From assembly GCF_017994015.1 (NCBI RefSeq), contig NZ_JAGOLP010000027.1:1-45326 (forward strand): a stretch of 45,326 nt of DNA. The letters run 5' to 3'. Source of the stretch: Ferrovibrio sp. (GTDB lineage: Bacteria > Pseudomonadota > Alphaproteobacteria > Ferrovibrionales > Ferrovibrionaceae). A model generated the notes under the pieces. That model had not been told where the DNA came from. It saw only the letters and a program-made list of their open reading frames with translations, and ran no database searches. A program made the translations under genes and the position numbers. Below are positions 25,045 through 33,502 of the stretch, piece after piece (positions within the stretch are counted from its first letter, which is position 1; each line of letters begins with the position of its first letter).

Positions 25045-25287
25045 CTATTCCATAAAGTGCTCAAGACTCTTTGCCCGCCGGTAGGGCTTGGCGCCCGGCG
25101 GCGGCGCGCTGGCACGCAGCAGCACCCTCGCGAAGCATTCCTTGCCTTCCTGTGTCTCAGGGGCAAAGCCCTTCTCGGCGCAGTCCTGCCGGATGCCGGC
25201 ATGATACTCACGCTGCCATTGCTCCGTGCTGCAGCCAGCAGTCAGCAGAAGTGCTGCGAGCAAGATGGTGGATACGTAGCTTGTCAT
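25045..25287 (-). CDS. Small lipoprotein in efflux operon
   Basis: An 80-aa protein with a lipobox LLTAGC (Cys about residue 19) after a short hydrophobic signal, so probably lipidated. The mature part is polar with two further Cys (QDCAEKG, KECFAR) and a Pro-rich tail. No family is recognised. It lies 16 bp after the outer-membrane factor gene and 45 bp before the PCuAC-like gene, all leftward, and seems part of the efflux operon. Confidence 0.6.
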   Translation of the reverse strand: MTSYVSTILLAALLLTAGCSTEQWQREYHAGIRQDCAEKGFAPETQEGKECFARVLLRASAPPPGAKPYRRAKSLEHFME

Positions 25288-25303
25288 CGCAGGCTCCTGA
25301 GGG

Positions 25304-26746
25304 TCATTGCTTCACCTCGGAGAGTCTCGTTCGGACGAGAGCACTGGTTTCCAGCTCGAACAGCGGCTGCTGCAGGGCATCTTCCAGCATTTCGAGCGCC
25401 TGGCGCTGCTGAACGCCTGCCTCGTATTTGGCCAGCTCAGCAACACCGATCTCGATATCGGCCGACATCACGGTCGAGCGGTCGAGCTCTCCGAGCTGGA
25501 CGCCCCGCTGCAGTTGCCGGCGCCGGTCGGTCTGGCTGGAAAGCTGGTTGTTGGCCAGCTCCGCCATGCGCATCGAAGCGCGGTGGTTTGTCAGCGCCGT
25601 ATCGATTGCTGCAATGATCTGGGCCTGCAATGCCGTGAAACGGGCGGCCGCCTCCCGCCGGCGTGCCGTCATCTCGGCGATCGGCCCCTGATTCTGACCA
25701 AAGATCGGCAACTCGCCGCCAATCTCGAAGGAGTATTTATGCTCCCCCTGATCATAGGTATAGCCAGGTCCCAAGGTGAGGCTGGAGAATTGCTTGGCGA
25801 TTTCCAAACGCAAGGCTCCCTGGGCCGCTTCGTATTCGGCAAGCAATGCCAGCACATCGCTGCGGCTTTCCAAGGCGGCACGCCGAAGATCTGGGGCCGC
25901 TATGGACGCAATCCGCACTTGGGCAGCTGGCATCTCGATCTCCACCAAGCGCGGCTCGATATTCGCCAGCGCCTTCAATGGCACGCCGATAGCCGACGCC
26001 AGCTTGGCTCGTGCTTCCTCGGCCTGGCGGCCGGCTTCGGCCGCGGCAAGCCGTAACTGGTTAAGATTGATCCGCTCGCGCGACACATCCAGGGACGTTG
26101 CCTCGCCCACAATGAAGCGCCTCTCAAGGACGCTGACAAACTGCTCCTGCAGGTCTGCGCGTTTGCTGACCAGATCCTGACGGCCTTGGGCCGCCCAAAG
26201 TGCCAGCAATGCCGAACGCACTTGCCCGCGCACCTGCCATGAGGCCGTGGCTAGGTCATGACGCGCCGCTTCCACCATGCTCTCGGACTGGGCGATCTTA
26301 GCATCCCGCTGGCCCGTGGCATCGACCAGGAAGCTGACGGCTGCACCAATGGTCCAGGGCGAAGGCGTGGATACCGTCTGGTTGAAGGACGGCAGGAAAC
26401 TGAGGATCGGATTTGGCCGTTGCTTGGCGGTCTGCACGCTGGCTTCCGCCACCGCCAGCTTGGCGCGGGACAATTCGATATCCGGGTGGAAGTACAATGC
26501 TGCAAGGGTGAGATTGGGGAGGTTCCAGTCTCCTGCCCTGGCGCCAGGCTTGGCTGCCTCAATGAAGCGCGCGAGGCGCTGATCATCAAGACTGCGGGTT
26601 TCAAGCGCCACAGCGGTTTCCGCGGCTACAATCGGGCTGGCCTTGTATTCCGCGCAGCCGGCCAGAAACACGGCAGTGCCTGCCAGCATACATAGCGCGG
26701 CGCTTCTGCGGCCACCCTTCCGGTCCTTATAGTCGATCAGTCGCAT
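25304..26746 (-). CDS. CzcC/CnrC-like outer-membrane efflux lipoprotein
   Basis: A 480-aa TolC-family protein. The signal ends in the lipobox FLAGC, so it is lipidated. Two helical repeats are visible (ALYFHPDIELSRAKLAVAEA; SRSDVLALLAEYEAAQGALRLE) with the family turn GAAVSFLVDATGQRDAK and GGELPIFGQNQGPIAE. It gives the outer-membrane channel for the RND pump at 27054. Its start abuts the DUF3240 stop, so translation is coupled. It is quite different from the two outer-membrane factors of the copper island. Confidence 0.88.
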   Translation of the reverse strand: MRLIDYKDRKGGRRSAALCMLAGTAVFLAGCAEYKASPIVAAETAVALETRSLDDQRLARFIEAAKPGARAGDWNLPNLTLAALYFHPDIELSRAKLAVAEASVQTAKQRPNPILSFLPSFNQTVSTPSPWTIGAAVSFLVDATGQRDAKIAQSESMVEAARHDLATASWQVRGQVRSALLALWAAQGRQDLVSKRADLQEQFVSVLERRFIVGEATSLDVSRERINLNQLRLAAAEAGRQAEEARAKLASAIGVPLKALANIEPRLVEIEMPAAQVRIASIAAPDLRRAALESRSDVLALLAEYEAAQGALRLEIAKQFSSLTLGPGYTYDQGEHKYSFEIGGELPIFGQNQGPIAEMTARRREAAARFTALQAQIIAAIDTALTNHRASMRMAELANNQLSSQTDRRRQLQRGVQLGELDRSTVMSADIEIGVAELAKYEAGVQQRQALEMLEDALQQPLFELETSALVRTRLSEVKQ

Positions 26747-27057
26747 CAGATTTCCCCTGCATCGGATATGGTATTCAGCCGGTACACGACACCGCGCCCC
26801 GGCATGGCCTGCTTGATCTCATCAAGCACAGCACTGGCCTCTGTCTCTTGCACGATCACGACAACCTCCACGCCCTGTACCCGGCCATGGACCCGTTCCA
26901 TGGCCGTGCGATAGGTGATGTTGGCGCCGTAGGCGTTGATATCGCGGATGGTGAAACCAGCGCTGGCAGCAACCGGGTTCGCCAGCAGGATATCAGCCAG
27001 CTTCTCCTCGAATGCCTTCGGCACCAGAAGGGTCAGACATGCTTGTTGCGTTGTCAT
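26746..27057 (-). CDS. DUF3240 PII-like protein of the RND operon
   Basis: A 103-aa ferredoxin-like, PII-related protein (TLLVPKAFEEKLADILLANP; HGRVQGVEVVVIVQETEASAVLDEIKQ). DUF3240 members sit between or next to Czc/Cnr/Cus pump genes and may sense or tune metal efflux, but their mechanism is not established. ATGA links it to the RND pump stop (27054-27057) and it shares its last base with the next gene, so all three are translationally coupled. Confidence 0.8.
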   Translation of the reverse strand: MTTQQACLTLLVPKAFEEKLADILLANPVAASAGFTIRDINAYGANITYRTAMERVHGRVQGVEVVVIVQETEASAVLDEIKQAMPGRGVVYRLNTISDAGEI

Positions 27058-30000
27058 GCGATGGCCTCGCGGCTGGAAGTACCGAAACGGCGATAGAGGA
27101 CAGGCAGTACCACGAGCGTCAGCAAGGTGGAGCTGACAATGCCGCCGATCACCACGATGGCCAGGGGGCGCTGCACTTCCGAGCCAGGGCCCGTTGCGAA
27201 TAGCAACGGCAAGAGCCCGAAGGCGGTGATACTGGCCGTGAGCAGCACGGGCCGCATTCGGCGCAAAGCGCCATCCACGACCAGAATTGCCTGGGCGACG
27301 CCTTCCTCACGCAGCTGGTTGAAATAACTGACCAGCACCAATCCATTCAGGACCGCAATGCCAAGCAAGGCGATGAAGCCAACCGAGGCTGGAACCGACA
27401 GATACTCACCCGAAATCCAGAGGGCGAAGACGCCGCCGATCATCGCGAACGGGATGTTCACGAAGACCAGCACTGCCTGGCGCACCGACGAGAAGGTGGC
27501 GAACAGAATGATGAAGATCAGCCCAAGGGCGATCGGCACCACGATCTGAAGCCGCGCCGCGGCACGCTGCTGGTTCTCGAACTGGCCGCCCCACTTCAGG
27601 CTATAGCCTGCCGGCAGCGGCACATCCTTCGCCACGGCCGCCTTAGCCTCTTCAACGAAGCCGACGAGATCACGGCCCTGCACATTGCTCTGCACGATAG
27701 CCATGCGCAGTCCGCTTTCGCGGTCGATCTTCACCGAACCGTCGATCCGCTCCAGGGTGGCTACCGAAGAAAGCGGGATGGAACGGCCGTCATCCAGGAT
27801 GATGTTCAGGTTGGAAAACAGCGCAGGCGACTGCCGGATGGCTTCCGTACCCCTGAGAATGATCGGAGTGCGGCGGCCGTCCTCGAGAACGATACCGAGA
27901 TCCTGGCCGACAATCTGCGCCCGCAGGGAGCCGGCAATGTCATCCACACTCAAGCCATAACGCCCGGCACTCATGCGGTCGACCTTGACGCTGAGATACT
28001 GCACGCCCTCGTTAAGGGTGGTGAAGACATCTTCGCTGCCGGATATGCCCTGCAGGCGGGCGGTGATCTGCTCCGCCAGGCGGTTCAGGGTTGGAATATC
28101 CGAGCCGAAAATCTTCACCGCGACATCGCCGCGAACGCCGATGATCATCTCCTGCACACGCATATCGATCGGCTGCGTGAAGCTGTAGGAGATGCCGGGC
28201 AACTGATTGAGCGCCCGGCGCAGTTCGGACATCATCCATTCCTTGTCTTGCTTCCGCCATTCCGACTCCGGCTTCAGGATCAGGTAGGTATCCGTCTGGT
28301 TCAGGCCCATCGGATCGAGGCCCAGTTCATCCGAGCCCGCCCGCGCCACGATGCTGATGACCTCGGGAACCTCCCGCATCAGCATCTGATGGATTTTCAG
28401 ATCGATGGCGGCGGTTTCCTCCAGGCTGACCGAAGGCAGCTTCTCGATACCGACAATAATGCTCCCCTCATCCATGGTCGGCATGAAGGTCTTGCCGATC
28501 TGGGTGAACACGCCAGCGGTGGCGAACAAAAGCGCCGCGCCGGCGATCAGCACCGGGCGCTCATGATTGAGCGCCCAGCGCAAGGTGGGCAGGTAAATCC
28601 CCGACGCCTTGCGGACCAGCCAGGGATCGGAATGGCCCTTCCGCTTCAGGATGAAGGAGGCAAGAACCGGCAGAACCGTCAGCGACAGCAGCAGCGAGCT
28701 GCTGAGCGCGAAGACGATTGCCAGGGCCACCGGCACGAACAGCTTCCCTTCCAGCCCCTGCAAAGTGAGCAGCGGCAGGAAAACGATGATGATGATCGCA
28801 ATGCCGGACGCCACCGGCACCACAACCTCCTTGGTGGCCCGGAATATGGTATTCAGCAGCGGCGCATTCGCCGCGCCCCGGTCATGCTCGAGATGGGAAA
28901 CTACATTCTCGACCACCACGATGGCGGCATCGATCAGCATGCCGATGGCGATCGCCAGGCCGCCGAGGCTCATGAGGTTGGCCGAAAGGCCGGTCCAGCG
29001 CATCAGCAGGAAGGTCGCCAAGGCCGCCAGAGGCAAGGTAAGCGCCACGACGAAAGCGGCCCGCCAGTCTCCCAGGAACAGGAGCAGGAGGATCAGCACC
29101 AGGACGATGGCCTCGAGCAGAGCTTTCGACACGGTGCCGACAGCACGGTCGACCAGGCTGCTGCGGTCATAGAATGTCTCGATGGTCACGCCCGGGGGCA
29201 ATGTGGGCTGCAGCTCCGTCAGCTTCTGCTGCACGGCATTGACAACCTCACGGGCATTGGCACCCCGCAGGCCAAGCACCAGGCCCTGTACGGCCTCGCC
29301 TTTGCCATCCTTGGTGACGACGCCGTAGCGTGTGACGCTGCCGATCTTGACGGTTGCGACATCGCCTAGCCGGACAACGCTGGAGCCATTGGACGCCACC
29401 ACGATGGCACTCAGGTCATCGAGCGTCGCAATGTTGCCCTCGGCCCGGACGAGCAGGACTTCCTCGCCTTCGCTCAGCCGTCCGGCACCGTCATTACGGT
29501 TATTCGCCTCAATGGCCTTGCGGAGCTTCTCCACTGAAACGCCATAGGCTGACATCGCAGCATTATTGGGAACCACCTCGAAGCTCCGGACCAGGCCGCC
29601 CAAGGCGTTCACATCGGCAACGCCAGGAAGGGTCCGCAGCGCCGGCCGGATCACCCAATCGAGCAGCGTGCGGCGTTCGGTCAGCGACAGGTCACCGCCC
29701 TCGATGGTGAACATGAACATTTCGCCAAGCGGCGTGGTGATGGGCGCCAGGCCACCGCTGATTCCGGTCGGCAAATCCTTCGAGATACTGGCCAGGCGCT
29801 CCGCCACCTGATTGCGCGCCCAATAAATATCCACCCCTTCCTCGAAATCGATGGTGACATCGGTCAGGGCGTATTTGGTCACCGAGCGCACGATCCGCTT
29901 ATTTGGAATTCCGAGCATCTCGATTTCGATGGGCGCTGTGATGCGCGCTTCAACTTCCTCCGGCGTCATACCCGGAGCCTTCATGATCACCTTCACCTGA

Positions 30001-30140
30001 ACGGGGGATACATCCGGGTAAGCGTCGATCGGTAATTGCCTGAAGGCATAGGCGCCGCCGGCGATCAGCATGATTGTCAGCAGCAGGACAAAGAGGCGCT
30101 GCGCCAGTGAATATTCTACGATCCTTGCCAGTTGGGACAT
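27054..30140 (-). CDS. CzcA/CnrA-like RND pump, HME5-type (nickel-like) signature
   Basis: A 1028-aa HME-RND inner-membrane antiporter. N-terminus RIVEYSLAQRLFVLLLTIMLIAGG and LPIDAYPDVSPVQV are the family start. The transmembrane-4 signature is AIGMLIDAAIVVVENV, unlike the AIGAMVDAAIVMIEN of the cusA in this window; this form matches the HME5 group associated with nickel. TM10-12 (PFAMIGGVFALWISGEYLSV, GFIALLGIAVLNGLVL, RPVLLTASITAFGLLPLLFA) are intact and full length. The start follows the adaptor stop with no gap (TAA then ATG). Together with the adaptor, outer-membrane factor and repressor it makes a divalent-metal efflux complex; Ni/Co is inferred from context. Confidence 0.92.
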   Translation of the reverse strand: MSQLARIVEYSLAQRLFVLLLTIMLIAGGAYAFRQLPIDAYPDVSPVQVKVIMKAPGMTPEEVEARITAPIEIEMLGIPNKRIVRSVTKYALTDVTIDFEEGVDIYWARNQVAERLASISKDLPTGISGGLAPITTPLGEMFMFTIEGGDLSLTERRTLLDWVIRPALRTLPGVADVNALGGLVRSFEVVPNNAAMSAYGVSVEKLRKAIEANNRNDGAGRLSEGEEVLLVRAEGNIATLDDLSAIVVASNGSSVVRLGDVATVKIGSVTRYGVVTKDGKGEAVQGLVLGLRGANAREVVNAVQQKLTELQPTLPPGVTIETFYDRSSLVDRAVGTVSKALLEAIVLVLILLLLFLGDWRAAFVVALTLPLAALATFLLMRWTGLSANLMSLGGLAIAIGMLIDAAIVVVENVVSHLEHDRGAANAPLLNTIFRATKEVVVPVASGIAIIIIVFLPLLTLQGLEGKLFVPVALAIVFALSSSLLLSLTVLPVLASFILKRKGHSDPWLVRKASGIYLPTLRWALNHERPVLIAGAALLFATAGVFTQIGKTFMPTMDEGSIIVGIEKLPSVSLEETAAIDLKIHQMLMREVPEVISIVARAGSDELGLDPMGLNQTDTYLILKPESEWRKQDKEWMMSELRRALNQLPGISYSFTQPIDMRVQEMIIGVRGDVAVKIFGSDIPTLNRLAEQITARLQGISGSEDVFTTLNEGVQYLSVKVDRMSAGRYGLSVDDIAGSLRAQIVGQDLGIVLEDGRRTPIILRGTEAIRQSPALFSNLNIILDDGRSIPLSSVATLERIDGSVKIDRESGLRMAIVQSNVQGRDLVGFVEEAKAAVAKDVPLPAGYSLKWGGQFENQQRAAARLQIVVPIALGLIFIILFATFSSVRQAVLVFVNIPFAMIGGVFALWISGEYLSVPASVGFIALLGIAVLNGLVLVSYFNQLREEGVAQAILVVDGALRRMRPVLLTASITAFGLLPLLFATGPGSEVQRPLAIVVIGGIVSSTLLTLVVLPVLYRRFGTSSREAIA

Positions 30141-31262
30141 TTACTCGCCCCCACCGAGGCCACGCATCGCGCCCTTCAGGGCCACGAGGCCGCGAACCGC
30201 GATCTTGTCTTCACCGCTCAGCTCACCCGTGATCATGGTAATGTCGGTCGACTCATGCTGAACCTGCACGGCGACGGGCTGGTAGCCGCTCTCGATTTCC
30301 TTCAGCACGAACACATCGCTTCCCATGCGGACGAGCGAGGCGGGCGGCACATTCCAGTATTTGAGGTCACGGCCCTGGGCGAATTGCACCCGCGTTTCGA
30401 CAAACTGGCCAGGGCGCAGCTTCGCATCCTGATTGTCGATCTCGGCGCGCACCGTGATCGCCTGGCTGGTAGCATCCACCGTGCTGCCGATGGCAGTGAT
30501 CTTGCCCTTGGCATCTACGCCCGGGATGATCACCTCGGCGCCCAGTTCAACACGGCTGATCTGCGCCGCTGGAACCTGTACCTCGAGCCAGAGCACGGAA
30601 AGCTGCGCAATCTTCAGCAACGCGCCACCAGCCTCAATATTCTGGCCGACCGAAGCCGCTACGTCGATGACAGCGCCCTCCATCGGCGATTGAACCGTGA
30701 TGGCGCCCACAGGCACCCGGCTCGCCGCGAGAGCGGCAATGGCCGAATCCGCCATGCCGGTCATCTGCAGAGCAAGCCGGCGCTCGGCGGTCGCCGCGGT
30801 CGCATTCGTGAGTTCGTTACGGGTGGCCATAACCTGCTTAGGCGACACCACGCGGTCCTGAGACAGCGCCTGCTCGCGTCCCAGCGTCTCACGCAGATAC
30901 TGCTCCTGCGAAACGGACTGGATGTATTCGAGCTGCGCCTTCAGGAGTTCAGGGCTCGTGATCTGCGCCAGCGGCTGGCCTTGCCTGACCATCTGCTCCG
31001 GCGCCACCAGCAGGGTTTCGATGCGGCCGCCCATGATGGCGCCTACATGCCGGGTCTTCTGCGGCGGGATAACGACACGGGCCAGGAAACCCTGGCTAGC
31101 GGCGCCTGCGGTCTGCGACAGCACGGCGGTCTCGATCCCAACCAGCTTGGCCTGGTCCTTGGTGATCTTGAGCGGCTCGGCCGCGAAGGCGGCCGGATTG
31201 CCTAGAATGCCAGCCACCACGATTACCGCGGCGCCTGACAGCATTACATTTCGATAGTTCAT
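30141..31262 (-). CDS. CzcB/CnrB-like periplasmic adaptor of RND pump
   Basis: A 373-aa membrane-fusion protein with a signal/anchor (NVMLSGAAVIVVAGILGNPAAFA). Adaptor body: TRHVGAIMGGRIETLLVAPEQMVRQGQPLAQI and QSPMEGAVIDVAASVGQNIEAGGALLKI are the two half-motifs of the barrel-sandwich domain, with WLEVQVPAAQISRVELG. No CusB-type metal-binding domain is present, in contrast to the adaptor at 7849. It links the RND pump to the outer-membrane factor. GGAAG lies ten bases before the ATG. Confidence 0.88.
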   Translation of the reverse strand: MNYRNVMLSGAAVIVVAGILGNPAAFAAEPLKITKDQAKLVGIETAVLSQTAGAASQGFLARVVIPPQKTRHVGAIMGGRIETLLVAPEQMVRQGQPLAQITSPELLKAQLEYIQSVSQEQYLRETLGREQALSQDRVVSPKQVMATRNELTNATAATAERRLALQMTGMADSAIAALAASRVPVGAITVQSPMEGAVIDVAASVGQNIEAGGALLKIAQLSVLWLEVQVPAAQISRVELGAEVIIPGVDAKGKITAIGSTVDATSQAITVRAEIDNQDAKLRPGQFVETRVQFAQGRDLKYWNVPPASLVRMGSDVFVLKEIESGYQPVAVQVQHESTDITMITGELSGEDKIAVRGLVALKGAMRGLGGGE

Positions 31263-31282
31263 TTCTTGCTTCCCGGGTTCGG

Positions 31283-31909
31283 TTAGAGTACGCGCTTCAT
31301 GGCGGCAAACTGGCCGCTTGCCTTGAGCACCACCTTCACTTCCGCCTTGGTGCGGTTGCGCCAGAACCAGCCATGGTTGCCATCGAAGGCAGCCGTGAGG
31401 GTGTTCTGGTCCTTCGCAATGCCGCGCCCTTTCTTGTAGCTGATCGATTTGCCGGGGGCGTCGCCATGGAGGTCATAGTTCACCTCGTCGGTGGCGACCC
31501 AGGTATAGGCAGCCTTGTCGCCCTGCTTCATCTCCAGCTTCACTTCCGCCCCCTGGCCTGGCTGCAAAACGATCTCCATCTCGGCGACCTTGGTTGCCGG
31601 AGCGGGCTGCGCCTGGGCGGAGCGGATGAAGAAGCTCCCCAGGCTCGAGCGGCGCTCAGGCGCCGGCGCGGCATTCTGCTGGTCGCGGCGGAGATCCTCT
31701 TCGGCCTCCTTGGCCAGCTGCTGCTTGATCTCCCCCACCTCGGTGAGGCGGAGCATGCGGCCGATACCTGTCGGATCGATGGCGTACTCGGCCGGCAGGA
31801 CAATCGTGATGAGGATGGCCGCGGCGGCCAGGATCGCGATGATGGTCGAGCGGATCAGCTGCTTGGTGCTGGGGAGCTCGGCGCGGGTTGGCATATCGGT
31901 GTTGTACAT
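31283..31909 (-). CDS. Single-span membrane anchor protein of metal efflux operons
   Basis: A 208-aa protein beginning MYNTDMPTRAELPSTKQLIRST, one membrane helix (IIAILAAAAILITIVLPAEYAI), a charged coiled region and a periplasmic beta domain (MEIVLQPGQGAEVKLEMKQGDKAAYTW; GNHGWFWRNRTKAEVKVVLKASG). This is the conserved transmembrane anchor protein found between HupE-like and RND genes in Czc/Cnr/Ncc clusters. Function unproven. GAGGAAC stands before the ATG. It lies 20 bp before the adaptor and 17 bp after the HupE-like gene, all leftward. Confidence 0.8.
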   Translation of the reverse strand: MYNTDMPTRAELPSTKQLIRSTIIAILAAAAILITIVLPAEYAIDPTGIGRMLRLTEVGEIKQQLAKEAEEDLRRDQQNAAPAPERRSSLGSFFIRSAQAQPAPATKVAEMEIVLQPGQGAEVKLEMKQGDKAAYTWVATDEVNYDLHGDAPGKSISYKKGRGIAKDQNTLTAAFDGNHGWFWRNRTKAEVKVVLKASGQFAAMKRVL

Positions 31910-31926
31910 GGGTGTTCCTCAATGTC

Positions 31927-32658
31927 TCAGGAGGTGAAATAGCCGGTGAGCTGAAGACCGATCAGGATGAAGCCTGCGGTCATCATCACGACGTTTGCGG
32001 TGTAGGCATGGCGCAGGAAACTGGGCGTCCTGCGCCAGTAGCCCATGGCGATGAGAATAGCGGACAGCGCCAGAAGCTGGCCGATCTCGACCCCGACATT
32101 GAAGGCGATCAGATTGGGCAGCAGGCCATCTGGGGATATGTCGTAGTCGATGATCTTCGAGGCCAGGCCGAAGCCATGGAACAGGCCGAAGATCAGCGTC
32201 ACCAGCTTGGTATCGGGCTGGTAATTGAACCAGCGCTGGAAGGCACCGAGATTATCCAGCGCCTTATAGACGATCGAGAAGGCGATGATGGCATCGATCA
32301 GATAGCTGTTGATGCCGAAATCGAAATAAACGCCGAGCAGCATCGTCGAGGAATGCCCGAGCGCGAAAAGGCTGACATAGATAGCAATCTGCTTCATCCG
32401 GTAGAGGAAGAAGATGACGCCGAACAGAAACAGGATGTGGTCGTATCCCGTCACCATATGCTTGGCACCGAGATAGGTGAAAGGCAGCAGCAGAACGCCG
32501 CTTACCTCCTGGATATAGCCTTTATCGCCATCGGCGACGGCATGGGCGAAAGCAGTGCTGCTGACCAGAACAGCGAGAAGGGTGGCCAGAACAGGCATGG
32601 ATAGCCGGCGGCATATGGATGCCAAGCGCGGCATACCCTTGCAAAAGGGTACTTGCAT
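31927..32658 (-). CDS. HupE/UreJ-family membrane protein (Ni/Co-type)
   Basis: A 243-aa protein with about six membrane helices and the HupE/UreJ signature HMVTGYDHILFL (about residues 67-78), plus GLFHGFGLASK. HupE/UreJ proteins move nickel or cobalt, or serve as accessory permeases in Ni/Co and Czc-type clusters. ATG 32658 has AAGGT upstream. The N-terminal 35 residues hold a signal-like stretch (VLATLLAVLVSSTAFAHAV). It lies between the His-rich gene and the anchor protein, leftward, and supports a Ni/Co role for the operon. Confidence 0.85.
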   Translation of the reverse strand: MQVPFCKGMPRLASICRRLSMPVLATLLAVLVSSTAFAHAVADGDKGYIQEVSGVLLLPFTYLGAKHMVTGYDHILFLFGVIFFLYRMKQIAIYVSLFALGHSSTMLLGVYFDFGINSYLIDAIIAFSIVYKALDNLGAFQRWFNYQPDTKLVTLIFGLFHGFGLASKIIDYDISPDGLLPNLIAFNVGVEIGQLLALSAILIAMGYWRRTPSFLRHAYTANVVMMTAGFILIGLQLTGYFTS

Positions 32659-32705
32659 GGAAATAGACCTTCTTCAGGTAAAAGTGCTCGCAAAAGCGAC
32701 GGCAA

Positions 32706-33110
32706 TTACGCGAAGAAGATCGGTTTCGGCGGACGGTCGAGCTGGAAGTGGGGTTTGATAACGCCGAATGACGGCGGGTCGCCCCGCCAATCATGCCCGA
32801 ACGCGAAGAACATCGAGGTCGGGGCCGGCGGAATGCTGGCCGTTACATGGGAGTGATCGGCCGCATTATGGGCGTGCTTATGAGCCGGCTTCTGAGGATT
32901 CTTATCGCCGTCTTCCTCGTCTTCATCATGGGAATGACCATCATGGTGATGATCGGCGCCGGCGCCAATACTGGCATGATGCGCGGAATCGGTAATGGCC
33001 ACGCTTGCATGATGCGAGAAGGCAATGCCGATGGCCGACAGGATAAGCGCAACCGTCACCGCAAATGCGATGAAGGGCCGAACTGCTCTCCTGCGCTTCC
33101 AAACCAGCAT
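32706..33110 (-). CDS. His-rich membrane-anchored protein, first gene of Ni/Co efflux operon
   Basis: About 134 aa from ATG 33110 (MLVWKRRRAVRPF); a TTG at 33146 is the other possible start. One hydrophobic segment (FIAFAVTVALILSAIGIAF) is followed by a very His/Asp-rich stretch (HHASIGAGADHHHDGHSHDE, then HKHAHNAADHSH), which should bind divalent metal in the periplasm. The tail (PPAPTSMFFAFGHDWRGDP) recurs in similar small proteins at the head of Czc/Cnr clusters. It is the first gene of the leftward operon, and its promoter region is shared with the divergent repressor. Confidence 0.7.
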   Translation of the reverse strand: MLVWKRRRAVRPFIAFAVTVALILSAIGIAFSHHASVAITDSAHHASIGAGADHHHDGHSHDEDEEDGDKNPQKPAHKHAHNAADHSHVTASIPPAPTSMFFAFGHDWRGDPPSFGVIKPHFQLDRPPKPIFFA

Positions 33111-33164
33111 GGGTGCGATCTTAACAGAGTGAACTGGCGTAGCCAATCATGACAGGTCTTGTCA

Positions 33165-33183
33165 TATCCCCTCCAGGGGGATA
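33165..33183. promoter_or_regulatory. CsoR/RcnR-family operator, perfect inverted repeat
   Basis: TATCCCC and GGGGATA form a perfect 7-bp inverted repeat around TCCAG, the G/C-tract layout of CsoR/RcnR-family operators. It lies 10 bp before the repressor ATG (33194) and 55 bp before the divergent efflux operon, so one site can control both. A second dyad, GACA and TGTC, lies next to it at 33151-33163. Confidence 0.75.
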
Positions 33184-33193
33184 GTGTCAAGCC

Positions 33194-33475
33194 ATGAGCG
33201 AGCACACCCATCTTCACGCCACCCACCCCGAAATCGTCAAGCGGCTGCGCCGGGCGGAGGGGCATCTGCGCGGTGTCGTGGAGATGATCGAGGCCGGGCG
33301 GGGCTGCCTGGATGTTGCGCAGCAACTCCATGCCGTGGAGAAAGCCATCAGCCAGGCCAAGAAGACTTTGATCCAGGACCATCTCGATCATTGCCTGGAA
33401 GACGTGGTTGGCGCATTGCCGCGCAGCCAGCGCCGCACCATCGACGAATTCAAGGAAATCGCCAAATACCTCTGA
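33194..33475 (+). CDS. CsoR/RcnR-family metal-sensing repressor (InrS-like ligand set)
   Basis: A 93-aa all-helical repressor (IVKRLRRAEGHLRGVVEMIEAGRGCLDVAQQLHAVEKAI). Ligand positions read His6, Cys38, His63 and Cys67 (spacing 32, 25 and 4), the H-C-H-C pattern of the nickel sensor InrS. It differs from RcnR (last position His) and plain CsoR (no W-position His). Such tetramers release their operator when metal binds. The gene is divergent from the efflux operon with the operator between them, and precedes the NreB-like exporter by 27 bp. Nickel sensing is therefore the best guess. Confidence 0.85.
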   Translation: MSEHTHLHATHPEIVKRLRRAEGHLRGVVEMIEAGRGCLDVAQQLHAVEKAISQAKKTLIQDHLDHCLEDVVGALPRSQRRTIDEFKEIAKYL

Positions 33476-33502
33476 AATCAGGGGTTGGCGGGAGGCGCTG
33501 CC

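Noticed and set aside
28248..29369. Long open frame opposite the RND pump gene
   Set aside because: Antisense shadow of a clearly conserved pump; extreme Gln/His/Arg content and no motif.
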